Shown: in pieces, positions 35,057-43,671 of the stretch | Layout: each line of letters starts with the position of its first letter | Position numbering within the stretch: the first letter of the stretch is position 1 | Assembly (NCBI RefSeq): GCF_004340685.1 | Contig: NZ_SLUN01000019.1 | Location: forward strand, 48,856 to 112,855 | Reading direction: 5' to 3' | Length of the DNA stretch: 64,000 bases | DNA from: Hydrogenispora ethanolica | GTDB taxonomy: Bacteria > Bacillota > UBA4882 > UBA8346 | The notes under the pieces: model-generated | What the model was told of the DNA's origin: nothing | What the model saw: the letters and a program-made list of their open reading frames with translations, nothing else | Database searches by the model: none | Program-made: the position numbers and the translations under genes

Positions 35057-36640
35057 ATGACTGAAAACCATACCGCGAAAGCTGCCAGAGCCGCCGGAAT
35101 GATCTCCATGATGTTCTTCTTCAGCCGCGTTTTGGGATTTATCCGCGAAAATCTTTCAGGACGACTCTTCACCCGGTTTCAAACCGATTCCTTCTTTGCC
35201 GCTTTTATTATCCCGGATGCCATGTATTATCTGTTAGTAGGGGGCGCATTATCGGCGGCCTTTATTCCTATTTTCACCGAATACTTGACCCGGGGCGAAG
35301 AAGAGGAAGCCTGGAAGGTCGCCAGCACCTTCATGAATATCACCGTCCTATTACTGGTCAGTTTCACGATCCTGGGCGTGACTTTTACCGAATGGATTAC
35401 GCCGCTGGAAGCGCCCAATTTTCCCCCGGATAAGATGGAATTGCTCGTTCAATTGACGCGCATCATGTTTCCTGCAGTCTGTTTTACCGCGATGGCCGGC
35501 ATGGTCGGCGGCGCGCTCAACTCCTACCGCCGTTTTTTCGCACCGGCTTTAGGGCCGATTTTTTATAATATCGCCATTATCCTCGGCGCTTTTTTTCTGG
35601 GCCCGCGAATCGGCATTCATGGGATGGCCTTTGGTGTGGTGGCGGGCGCGGCCGGTAATTTTCTGATTCAAGCCTCTTTTTTATGGCGGACCGGCGCCAA
35701 AAAGCATTATCGTTTCGGCTATATCGATCTGAAAAACCGGGGTTTCCGCCGCATGTTAATTTTGATGGTCCCGGCCCTGATCGGTCTATCGGCGGATCAG
35801 GCCAATATTTGGGCCACCACTGCGATGGCGTCTTCCTTGCCGGAAGGGAGCATTACCGCCCTGCGCTTCGCCAACCGGCTGGTTCAACTGCCCATCGGAA
35901 TTTTTGCGAACGCGATTTCCATGGCGTTTTTTCCGCTGCTCTCCAGCCTGGCGGCTGAGAAAAAAATCGAGCAGTACAAGGATACGCTCTCGCTGGCTTT
36001 GCGCTCCATCATTTTCCTGATGGTTCCGGCGGGGATTGGTTTGATCACCCTGCGCATCCCGATTGTCCAATTGCTCTTTGAAGGCCAGAAATTTACCGTG
36101 GAACATACACAGCTGACTGCCTATGCGCTGCTTTTTTATAGTTTGACGATTTTTGCCCACGCATCCATCATCATGTTGCCCCGGGCTTTCTACTCCTTGC
36201 AGGATACCCGGACTCCGGTGATGGTCAGCATCTTTGCCGTATCCTCCAGTATCCTGATGAACTTTTTGTTCTTGAAATTCACCCATTTGGGCGTGGGCGG
36301 CTTTGCATTATCCTTTTCCATCATGGGGCTCATCAACATGCTGTTATTGACGGAGGTTTTGCGGCGGAAGGTCGGCGGCATCCGGGGACGCAGCATTTTG
36401 ACGTCGTTCCTGAAATCACTGGTTGCATCGCTCGCAATGGGCCTGGTGATCGAGCTCATCAAACTGGGGCTGGGATGGTACTGCGAGCGTCTGGGAATCA
36501 CCGGGCACCTGGAGTCGGCCCTGCTCATTATGGCCAGCATGGCCCTGGGCGGGCTGGTGTTCCTGGGAACCGCCTGGGCGTTAAAAATGGAAGAACTGAC
36601 GATGTCCCTCAATATGTTGAAACGGAAGAAAGTTCACTAG
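35057..36640 (+). CDS. murJ: Lipid II flippase MurJ
   Basis: MVF-family (MOP superfamily) polytopic protein that flips lipid II across the membrane for peptidoglycan synthesis. The 527 residues contain about 14 helices. Family motifs are SRVLGFIRENLSGRLFT, the long loop ADAFFAAF-like QTDSFFAAFIIPDAMYYLLV, GGALSAAFIPIFTEYL, MAGMVGGALNSYRRFFAPAL and PRAFYSLQDTRTPVMVSIFA. AAAGGGG lies 8 nt before the ATG. It stands between gpr and lepA, a place held by spoIIP in many relatives. Confidence 0.94.
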   Translation: MTENHTAKAARAAGMISMMFFFSRVLGFIRENLSGRLFTRFQTDSFFAAFIIPDAMYYLLVGGALSAAFIPIFTEYLTRGEEEEAWKVASTFMNITVLLLVSFTILGVTFTEWITPLEAPNFPPDKMELLVQLTRIMFPAVCFTAMAGMVGGALNSYRRFFAPALGPIFYNIAIILGAFFLGPRIGIHGMAFGVVAGAAGNFLIQASFLWRTGAKKHYRFGYIDLKNRGFRRMLILMVPALIGLSADQANIWATTAMASSLPEGSITALRFANRLVQLPIGIFANAISMAFFPLLSSLAAEKKIEQYKDTLSLALRSIIFLMVPAGIGLITLRIPIVQLLFEGQKFTVEHTQLTAYALLFYSLTIFAHASIIMLPRAFYSLQDTRTPVMVSIFAVSSSILMNFLFLKFTHLGVGGFALSFSIMGLINMLLLTEVLRRKVGGIRGRSILTSFLKSLVASLAMGLVIELIKLGLGWYCERLGITGHLESALLIMASMALGGLVFLGTAWALKMEELTMSLNMLKRKKVH

Positions 36641-36763
36641 CTGAAGCGGAAACTCCGGCGGCGCCGTTTCCATGTGCTTCGGCAACGGGATGAACGAATC
36701 TCATTGGAATTCCGGCGCCTTCGGCTATTTAAGAAACTGCCCGGGAACGTCCAAGAGCTTACA

Positions 36764-37036
36764 CCGTTGCTGGGGGAGCGTGCCCAATGACTCAGCGAGC
36801 CCGCTCAATGACTGTGTCATGCTGCTCAGTAACTGTGCAAGCTAGCATAGTTATGGAGCGAGCATGCGCAATCACTCCGTCAGGTCGCACAGTAACTGTA
36901 CGACTATGCCCGGTTAGCGAGAGAGCCTGCACAGCAACTGAGAGAGCCTGCACGGTTGCTGAGCGGACATGCGCAGTAATTCCGTGAGCTTTCGCGGCAA
37001 CAGAATGACTCGCGGGATCACATCGCCGAAAGCTAC
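36764..37036. repeat. Degenerate tandem array with 21-bp period (array 3)
   Basis: About 13 units starting every 21 bp without any slip: 36764, 36785, 36806, 36827, 36848, 36869, 36890, 36911, 36932, 36953, 36974, 36995 and 37016. The unit begins CAGTAACTG or its variants CAATGACT and CGGTTGCTG and ends in GC(A/T/G). Many units look like the reverse complement of their neighbour (CAGCAAC versus CGGTTGCTG), so hairpins are possible. Direct repeats CCGGGAAC(G/A)TCCA flank it at 36741 and 37079. It fills most of the 684-bp murJ-lepA gap. Confidence 0.85.
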
Positions 37037-37120
37037 GGCGGCTATTGAGCATTCACAGTCGCGCCGCGGTAAGAATCTCCGGGAACATCCATGGCGCCGG
37101 GAGAGTGCGGAAAGCCTTTG

Positions 37121-37149
37121 TTGCTGAGGATGAGCCCAAGTGTTATAAT
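37121..37149 (+). promoter_or_regulatory. Sigma-A promoter of lepA
   Basis: TTGCTG (37121-37126), a 17-nt spacer and a perfect TATAAT (37144-37149) with the TGT extension. It follows array 3 and leaves a leader of about 170 nt. Confidence 0.75.
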
Positions 37150-37248
37150 ATATAAATTGAAATTGCTTTTGATTGTCCTTTGTCATGCTGGAAGTATGGC
37201 TGGGAAAGGCTAAATGATACGCATTTTAATACTGAATCAAAGAAAATA

Positions 37249-37291
37249 TGCCGCAACGAGCAGGGCATGATCAGAAAACCGGCTTGCGGCA
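37249..37291 (+). other. Stem-loop in the lepA leader
   Basis: Perfect 8-bp inverted repeat TGCCGCAA / TTGCGGCA with a 27-nt loop, ending 34 nt before the lepA start. A short TTTATTT follows, so it might attenuate transcription, but the T run is weak. Confidence 0.4.
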
Positions 37292-37324
37292 TCACTTTAT
37301 TTAGGCTTGGAGGTTGTTGTCAGT

Positions 37325-39124
37325 TTGATCCAGACCAACATTCGCAATTTTTGCATCATCGCCCATATTGACCACGGTAAATCCACTTTGGCCGATCGGC
37401 TCCTGGAGTATACCGGGGCTCTGAGCGCCCGGGAAATGACCGAACAGGTTCTCGACTCCATGGATCTGGAACGGGAACGGGGGATCACCATCAAGGCCCA
37501 GGCGGTAAGGCTGGAGTATCAGGCGAAGAATGGCCAGAAGTATGTGCTGAATCTGATCGATACCCCGGGCCATGTCGATTTTACCTATGAAGTATCCCGT
37601 TCATTGGCCGCATGCGACGGAGCGTTGCTGGTCGTGGACGCCACACAGGGAGTGGAGGCTCAGACCATCGCCAATCTGTATCTGGCGTTGGATCACAATC
37701 TGGATATCATTCCCGTCATCAATAAAGTCGACCTGCCGAGCGCCGAACCGGAACGGGTCCAAAACGAGCTGCACGAGATCATCGGGCTCGATCCGGACGA
37801 GTGTATCATGGCCAGCGCTAAAACCGGCTTGGGCACCGAGGAGATTTTAGAAGCCATCGTGCAACGGATCAAGCCGCCTCAGGGCGACGCGCGGCTGCCG
37901 CTGCGGGCTTTGATCTTCGATTCGCTGTTTGACTCCTACCGGGGCGCGATAGCCTACGTCCGGCTGGTGGAGGGGAAGATCGCCATCGGCCAGCGGATCC
38001 GGATGATGGCCACCGGGAAAGAGTTCGAGGTGACCGAATTAGGAACTTTCCGTCCGGCGATGTGTCCGGCCAAGGAATTAATCGCGGGGGAAGTCGGCTT
38101 TGTGATCGCGGCCATGAAAAACGTCAGAGATGTTGAGGTGGGCGACACCATTACCGGGGTTGAGAATGCGGCGCTGTTGCCGTTGCCGGGATACCGGCCG
38201 GTGCAGCCGATGGTTTATTGCGGCCTGTATCCGGTGGACAACGCGGAATACAACGACCTCCGGGACGCGCTTGAAAAATTGAAGCTCAATGACGCCTCCC
38301 TGATCTTCGAGCCGGAAAACTCGACGGCGTTGGGATTCGGATTCCGCTGCGGCTTCCTGGGGCTTTTGCACATGGAGATCATTCAGGAGCGCCTGGAGCG
38401 CGAATACGGCATGAACCTCATCGCCACGGCGCCGAGCGTTGTCTATAAGGTGTTTCTGACCAACGGGACCGTCCTTGAGCTTTCCAACCCGGCCGAACTG
38501 CCGGCGGCGAATCATCTCGACCACCTGGAAGAGCCCTATGTGAAAGCCACGATCATTCTCCCCAGCGAGTTCGTGGGGACCATCATGGAGCTTTGTCAGG
38601 ATAAACGCGGAATATTCAAGAATATGGAGTACCTGACGGAGACCCGGGTGATGCTCACCTATGAGTTGCCCTTGTCTGAAATTCTGTTGGACTTTTTCGA
38701 TAAATTAAAATCGCGGTCCCGGGGTTATGCTTCCCTGGACTATGAATACTTGGGACACCGTCCGTCTGAACTTGTCAAGCTGGATATTTTATTGAATGAA
38801 AAGCCGGTTGACGCGCTTTCGGCCATCGTCCACCGGGATAAGTCGTATCAGCGGGGCCGGCAGTTGGCGGAGAAACTGAAAGAGATCATCCCCCGCCAAT
38901 TATTCGAGGTTCCGATTCAGGCGACCATCGGCAACAAAGTCATCGCCCGGGAAACCATTAAGGCAATGCGCAAGGACGTTTTGGCCAAGTGTTACGGCGG
39001 GGATATCAGCCGGAAGCGGAAACTCCTGGAGAAACAGAAGGAAGGCAAAAAACGAATGAAACAGCTAGGAACGGTGGAGGTTCCGCAGGAAGCCTTCCTG
39101 GCGGTATTAAAGATTGAAGATTAG
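37325..39124 (+). CDS. lepA: Elongation factor 4 (LepA), ribosome back-translocase GTPase
   Basis: Translation GTPase related to EF-G that binds stalled ribosomes. G motifs are AHIDHGKST (G1), RGITI (G2), DTPGH (G3), NKVDLPSA (G4) and SAKTGLG (G5). The LepA-specific C-terminus is present ([20 protein letters not shown], then [20 protein letters not shown]). The TTG at 37325 gives [19 protein letters not shown], aligning with family starts; GGAGG is about 11 nt upstream. Longer frame from 37307 is not supported. Length 599-600. Its stop codon touches the stop of the converging gene. Confidence 0.96.
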   Translation: MIQTNIRNFCIIAHIDHGKSTLADRLLEYTGALSAREMTEQVLDSMDLERERGITIKAQAVRLEYQAKNGQKYVLNLIDTPGHVDFTYEVSRSLAACDGALLVVDATQGVEAQTIANLYLALDHNLDIIPVINKVDLPSAEPERVQNELHEIIGLDPDECIMASAKTGLGTEEILEAIVQRIKPPQGDARLPLRALIFDSLFDSYRGAIAYVRLVEGKIAIGQRIRMMATGKEFEVTELGTFRPAMCPAKELIAGEVGFVIAAMKNVRDVEVGDTITGVENAALLPLPGYRPVQPMVYCGLYPVDNAEYNDLRDALEKLKLNDASLIFEPENSTALGFGFRCGFLGLLHMEIIQERLEREYGMNLIATAPSVVYKVFLTNGTVLELSNPAELPAANHLDHLEEPYVKATIILPSEFVGTIMELCQDKRGIFKNMEYLTETRVMLTYELPLSEILLDFFDKLKSRSRGYASLDYEYLGHRPSELVKLDILLNEKPVDALSAIVHRDKSYQRGRQLAEKLKEIIPRQLFEVPIQATIGNKVIARETIKAMRKDVLAKCYGGDISRKRKLLEKQKEGKKRMKQLGTVEVPQEAFLAVLKIED

Positions 39125-39922
39125 CTAATCGCGGGAGAGCAACGGATGTAAGCGTTCAAAACTCTCTAATTGATCGACCAACTGGTTCATTTCTAAGATT
39201 CCCACCGCCTGTGGGAATCTTTCATTTAGTTTTTGCAATAACTGCTTCCACCAATCGAGATGGGTGATGATCCGCAGATGCCGGTCGGAAAGACGGTCAT
39301 TCTCATGCAAGTGAAAATGGCGGACCCGCTCCAAACCCAATAGAGCATCGATATCCGCTTGAGCCTGCAAGGCATGGCCGATATCGATCGTTACGCCAAA
39401 TTCAGACCCGGTAAAGATCGCCAACAATTCCCGAATCCGTTCTCCATTCGAGGCGGTGGGATGAAATTCCGGAGCGGAGGGCATGTTTTCGATCAACAGA
39501 CTGACGCCCAATTGGCGGGCCGTGTCCAACAGGAGAGAGATGCTCTCCGTTTCAAGGCGGCAGATCTCATCGAAAGCGGCAACGGTTTCGGGCCGGACAT
39601 TGGCGGGATGAAAAGTCAGCAACGAAACTTCCAGTTCCGCGGCGACCTGCATAGCGCTTTGAAATTTATGAATCGCCAGCAAACGTTCCTCCCTGTCCAG
39701 GGAGCCCAGGTTCACAAACGGCGCATGCATCGAATAACGGAAATGATATTGCGTCCCATAGGCGCGGAGTGTAATTTTGGAGTTCGCGTTGAGGGGAAAA
39801 TAGGGTGACAAAAAACGCGGATCCGTAGGAATCTCCACCCACCGAAAGCATGTGGCGATGCCCGCCAGGTACTCCGACAGCGGGAGATTTGCTGTAAGCC
39901 GTGAACCGAGGCTGAAAGCCAT
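39125..39922 (-). CDS. Xylose isomerase-like TIM-barrel protein
   Basis: Protein of the AP endonuclease 2/sugar phosphate isomerase superfamily, usually metal-dependent. Visible motifs are FRYSMHAPFVNLGSLDREER, LLTFHPANVRPE, LLIENMPSAPEFHPT (Glu ligand), FGVTIDIGHALQAQAD (Asp and His ligands), HFHLHENDRLSDRHL and GILEMN, which together form the metal site of this fold. The ATG at 39922 has GGAGG 5 nt upstream and gives 266 residues. Whether it acts on DNA or on a sugar is unknown; no nuclease or pathway partners are near. It converges on lepA with no spacer. Confidence 0.82.
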   Translation of the reverse strand: MAFSLGSRLTANLPLSEYLAGIATCFRWVEIPTDPRFLSPYFPLNANSKITLRAYGTQYHFRYSMHAPFVNLGSLDREERLLAIHKFQSAMQVAAELEVSLLTFHPANVRPETVAAFDEICRLETESISLLLDTARQLGVSLLIENMPSAPEFHPTASNGERIRELLAIFTGSEFGVTIDIGHALQAQADIDALLGLERVRHFHLHENDRLSDRHLRIITHLDWWKQLLQKLNERFPQAVGILEMNQLVDQLESFERLHPLLSRD

Positions 39923-40202
39923 CATTTCCTCCATGACCACAAATAAAATAGTTTCCTATAATACAATACCGTAAATTTGTCGAAAATTCAAATGTCTCTA
40001 TCTGTCGCAATTCATAAAATGAGCTAAATTCCGCTATTTACCCTTTTTTCGGATGATGCAGGGATGGAAAGCTTCTTCTCAATATTTCGTTCTCCCCGTG
40101 CTATCGAATGGAAAAAATTTCGGAATTAAGCTTCTCAAACTTGTATTGTTGCTCCAAGATTGCGAAAAGTCGTATTTTAGACAATTTTAGGGGAATCAAA
40201 AA

Positions 40203-41342
40203 ATGCCGAAAGAACTCTCATTATATCTTCATTTTCCGTTTTGTCAGCGAAAATGTTTTTATTGCGATTTTAATTCCTACGCCGACAAGAATCGTCTTAT
40301 CCCCGATTACCTTCGGGCATTGGAAAATGAGATAAGGCGGTTTTCGCCTCAACATCCGGTTATCCGCTCGGTCTATTTCGGGGGCGGGACTCCCAGCCTG
40401 ATTCCGGCGGAAAGCCTGACGAAGCTGTTGGCCTATGTAAGGCAATATTTCGGAGTCGCCGCCGATGCCGAGATCACTATCGAAGTCAATCCGGGCACGG
40501 TTGGGATTGAGGATTTGATCATCCTGCGCACCGGCGGATTCAACCGGCTAAGCATTGGACTGCAGGCGGTTCAGAATAAAATTTTGAACACTATCGGCCG
40601 CATCCATACTTGGGAGCAATTCCGGGAGGTTTTCGGGTATAGCAGGGAATGCGGATTTGACAATATCGGAGTGGATCTCATCGCCGGGCTTCCCGGGCAG
40701 ACCACCGGGGATTGGAACGTATCGCTTCAGAAAGTAACCGAATTAGGACCGGAACATCTTTCAGTCTATGCTCTGCAAATCGAGGATGGGACACCGCTGG
40801 CGGAGATGATTGAGCGTGGCGCAGTGGAGCTTCCCGCTGAAGAGGAAGTGGCCCGGATGCTCAACCAAGCGATGGTTTTTTTGCGCAGTCAAGGCTTTGA
40901 GCACTATGAGATCGCCAACTATGCAAGACCGGGTTACGAGAGCCGGCACAACTTCGGCTATTGGACGGGCCGGGATTATCTGGGGTTCGGCGCGGGAGCG
41001 AGTTCTACTTGTTACGGCGAACGCTGGGTGAATCTGAAAGACCCGGAGCTCTATGCGGAGCGGCTTCGGGCGGGTTTATCGGTCATTGCCGAACGGGAAA
41101 CCCTCGATGAGACGAAACGATTGACGGAGGCCGTGATGCTGGGGTTACGAGTTCGGAGAGGCCTCGATTTGGATTGGTTGCGGGAAAGGTTTCACCTGAA
41201 TTTACTGGATCAAGCCGGTCTGGAGATTGAACAGTTGGCTGCCGCAGGGCTGGTGGTGATCCGCGAGAACCGATTGGCCTTGACCGATGAGGGAGTTCTG
41301 GTGAGTAATCAGGTTTTAGCGAAGATTATGCGGAATTTGTAA
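40203..41342 (+). CDS. hemW: Radical SAM protein HemW (heme chaperone, formerly HemN-like)
   Basis: Coproporphyrinogen III oxidase-like radical SAM protein; HemW members bind and transfer heme and lack the Cys needed for CPO activity. The cluster motif is CQRKCFYC (C-x3-C-x2-C). Further motifs are VYFGGGTPSLIPAE, EVNPGTV, GFNRLSIGLQAVQNKIL, VDLIAGLPGQTTGDW and the C-terminal HemN_C segment LTDEGVLVSNQVLAKIM. AGGGGA lies 9 nt before the ATG. Length 379. Its place between lepA and hrcA is conserved in Bacillota, which supports HemW over true HemN. Confidence 0.94.
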   Translation: MPKELSLYLHFPFCQRKCFYCDFNSYADKNRLIPDYLRALENEIRRFSPQHPVIRSVYFGGGTPSLIPAESLTKLLAYVRQYFGVAADAEITIEVNPGTVGIEDLIILRTGGFNRLSIGLQAVQNKILNTIGRIHTWEQFREVFGYSRECGFDNIGVDLIAGLPGQTTGDWNVSLQKVTELGPEHLSVYALQIEDGTPLAEMIERGAVELPAEEEVARMLNQAMVFLRSQGFEHYEIANYARPGYESRHNFGYWTGRDYLGFGAGASSTCYGERWVNLKDPELYAERLRAGLSVIAERETLDETKRLTEAVMLGLRVRRGLDLDWLRERFHLNLLDQAGLEIEQLAAAGLVVIRENRLALTDEGVLVSNQVLAKIMRNL

Positions 41343-41543
41343 CCGTTTTGCCTAAGAGGCGCCCCGGTTCATACGATTCGCGAAACCGGGCGGGTTAAGG
41401 TTGGGTTACGGCGCAGGAATGAGCGGACTGAATCCAGAAGTATAATGCTACGCCCGTATAGTTTTTCGAACAGCCTGGGCAGTTTCATTGCGGCGTGATA
41501 GTGCGTTAGCCCTGGTAATATTTTTAAAGAAGAAGGTTTCGTG

Positions 41544-42374
41544 ATGCATTTTGCACCCGCTTATAGTGCTGATGTTACACCGGGTGGCGGTTTATGGTTT
41601 TTATTTTGGAATCATCAAATTGTAATGGACATTGCCAATGCCGGACCCGGCATCCCTTTCTTTGCGGAACCGCCCGCGGCGTCTTTGGGATTGAAGGCCG
41701 ACACTTGTCAGTTTCTCGGAACCTATGATAAAACGCCCTGTTTTACAGCGGAGTTGGCGGATGAAGCAACCCTTCCGGAAACAATGGCTTTTCAACCCTG
41801 GCGGCAATGCTATGGCGGTTTGGATGATGAGCTGTTTTGGGTTATCGGTCGTGCCGCCCATTTGCTGCATTGGAATCGGACGAATCGCTTCTGCGGTTGT
41901 TGCGGCTATCCGCTGCAATGGATGGCGAAAGAACGGGGAAAAACTTGCCCGCAGTGTGGCAATCCGGTTTTTCCCCGTATCTCGCCGGCAATTATCGTTG
42001 CCGTTTTCAAAGGAGAGCGGATTTTGCTGGCCAGGGCCGCCCGTTTTACTCACAATCTCTATAGCATATTGGCGGGATTCGTCGAACCCGGTGAAACCCT
42101 GGAAGAGTGTGTGCGACGCGAAGTATATGAGGAAGTTGGAATTACCATCCGGGATCTGCGATACTTTGGGAGCCAGCCCTGGCCTTTTCCTGATTCCTTG
42201 ATGATCGCCTTTACCGCGCGGCATGCGGCGGGCGAGATCCGGGTGGATAATCAGGAGATAACCACCGCCGACTGGTTCACCGCCGCAGAACTGCCGCGGA
42301 TTCCCGAACCTGTCAGTATCGCCCGGCGCATGATCGACTGGTTCATCGCGCAGGGACAGTCCGGATCATGTTGA
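41544..42374 (+). CDS. nudC: NAD+ diphosphatase / RNA decapping hydrolase NudC
   Basis: Nudix hydrolase that cleaves NADH or removes NAD caps from RNA. The zinc ribbon is CGCCGYPL...CPQCG with four Cys residues (CGCC and CPQC), followed by FPRISPAIIVAV, the Nudix box GFVEPGETLEECVRREVYEEVG and the NudC-specific SQPWPFPDSLM. The ATG at 41544 is preferred over the GTG three bases upstream because AAGAAGG is better spaced. Length 276. It is inserted between hemW and hrcA, which is unusual in the conserved block, and has a 200-bp upstream gap with one short GC hairpin. Confidence 0.94.
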   Translation: MHFAPAYSADVTPGGGLWFLFWNHQIVMDIANAGPGIPFFAEPPAASLGLKADTCQFLGTYDKTPCFTAELADEATLPETMAFQPWRQCYGGLDDELFWVIGRAAHLLHWNRTNRFCGCCGYPLQWMAKERGKTCPQCGNPVFPRISPAIIVAVFKGERILLARAARFTHNLYSILAGFVEPGETLEECVRREVYEEVGITIRDLRYFGSQPWPFPDSLMIAFTARHAAGEIRVDNQEITTADWFTAAELPRIPEPVSIARRMIDWFIAQGQSGSC

Positions 42375-42480
42375 GATGGGTTTTTCACCTGCCTCCGATG
42401 GGTTTGAGCATAAGTGGCTGTGCAATGGTTATATTGTAAGAGAACGGGCGATCCGAGCCAAAATTTGGCGGCTAAACCTC

Positions 42481-42509
42481 TTGACAAACAAGATGGGCAG
42501 TGATATTTT
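42481..42509 (+). promoter_or_regulatory. Sigma-A promoter of the hrcA-dnaK heat-shock operon
   Basis: Perfect TTGACA (42481-42486), a 17-nt spacer and TATTTT (42504-42509). The transcription start would fall just before the CIRCE operator. Confidence 0.85.
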
Positions 42510-42518
42510 TGAAGTAGA

Positions 42519-42545
42519 TTAGCACTCGTCACCTAAGAGTGCTAA
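42519..42545 (+). promoter_or_regulatory. CIRCE operator (HrcA binding site)
   Basis: TTAGCACTC-N9-GAGTGCTAA, identical to the CIRCE consensus in both arms and in spacing. It sits between the promoter and the hrcA start, so HrcA autoregulates the entire operon including the chaperonin gene. Confidence 0.97.
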
Positions 42546-42570
42546 CAATAATCAAAAGAGGTGCTTGTAT

Positions 42571-43620
42571 ATGGCCTCCGAATTGGACGAACGCAAAAAA
42601 CACATCTTAAAAGTGATTACCGACGACTACATCGCTTCGGCAGAACCGGTTGGTTCGCGGACGATTGCCCGTCGCTATAATTTAGGACTGTCTCCAGCGA
42701 CGATTCGGAATGAGATGGCGGACCTTGAAGAGAGTGGCTATCTAGAGCAACCTCATACATCAGCCGGACGGATCCCTTCCGAACTCGGGTACAGGTATTA
42801 TGTGGATGCTTTAATGGCACACAAAAAATTACTGAACCAGGAGATAGAGCAGATCTATATCGAACTGGAGAAGCATCATCAGGAGATCGATCAGGTTATT
42901 CACCAAACTTCAAAAATCCTCGGCCAATTTACCAAATTTCCGTCTCTGGTGTTAAGTCCGCAATTAAATTCGGCCAGTTTTCGGCATATTCAATTGATCC
43001 GGCTATCGGAGACGACGATTTTGGTACTGATCGTTACCGATACCGGATTCGTTGAAAATAACGTGATTGAGATGGGTTCAGGAATCTCCGATTCGGAATT
43101 GGAACAGATCTCCAATTTTTTCAATTCCAAACTCCGCGGCGTGTGCTTGAAGGAGTTTCGTCCGGCGTTATTAAATGAAATCCGTTCCGAGATGGTCTTT
43201 AAGAATGAGTTTTTCGACGAAGCCGTAAAAATTCTGATTCGCGCCGCTTCCAAACAGGCCAAGGAACGGGTTATCGTAGGCGGGACCACCAAAATTCTTG
43301 AGCAACCGGAGTTTGCCGATCTGGAGCGTTTTAAATCATTCTCGCAACTGCTCGATGAGGAAGAACGTTTGTATACCTTGTTGACTCCGAGCGGGTACAG
43401 GGGCGCCCAGGTCAAGATCGGCCATGAAAATGAGGAAACAGTCATTCAAGATTGCAGCGTGGTCACAGCCGGTTATGAGATCGCCGGGAGGACCGTCGGG
43501 GTTATCGGCGTGTTGGGACCCACACGGATGGATTACGCGAAGGTAATGCCGATAGTCGAATATACCGCCACGATACTCAGCGAATTACTGACCCAAATTT
43601 ACAATAAAACGAGCAAGTAA
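42571..43620 (+). CDS. hrcA: Heat-inducible transcription repressor HrcA
   Basis: Winged-helix repressor of CIRCE-controlled chaperone genes, kept active by chaperonin. Motifs: DERKKHILKVITDDYIASAE, VGSRTIARRYNLGLSPATIR, NEMADLEESGYLEQPHTSAG, RIPSELGYRYYVDALM and the C-terminal GAQVKIGHENE and GVIGVLGPTRMDYAKVMPIV. The ATG at 42571 has GAGGTG 7 nt upstream; the TTG at 42565 is too near. Length 349-350. First gene of the heat-shock operon, followed by an archaeal-like chaperonin gene rather than directly by grpE. Confidence 0.96.
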   Translation: MASELDERKKHILKVITDDYIASAEPVGSRTIARRYNLGLSPATIRNEMADLEESGYLEQPHTSAGRIPSELGYRYYVDALMAHKKLLNQEIEQIYIELEKHHQEIDQVIHQTSKILGQFTKFPSLVLSPQLNSASFRHIQLIRLSETTILVLIVTDTGFVENNVIEMGSGISDSELEQISNFFNSKLRGVCLKEFRPALLNEIRSEMVFKNEFFDEAVKILIRAASKQAKERVIVGGTTKILEQPEFADLERFKSFSQLLDEEERLYTLLTPSGYRGAQVKIGHENEETVIQDCSVVTAGYEIAGRTVGVIGVLGPTRMDYAKVMPIVEYTATILSELLTQIYNKTSK

Positions 43621-43671
43621 GCCGGGGAGATACCCGACTTAATAATAACCCCGGATGAGTAAGGAGGATGG

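Noticed and set aside
36764..37036. Array 3 as a small Cys-rich protein gene
   Set aside because: Open frames exist on both strands because the unit is 21 bp; none has a ribosome binding site, and peptides differ wholly between strands.
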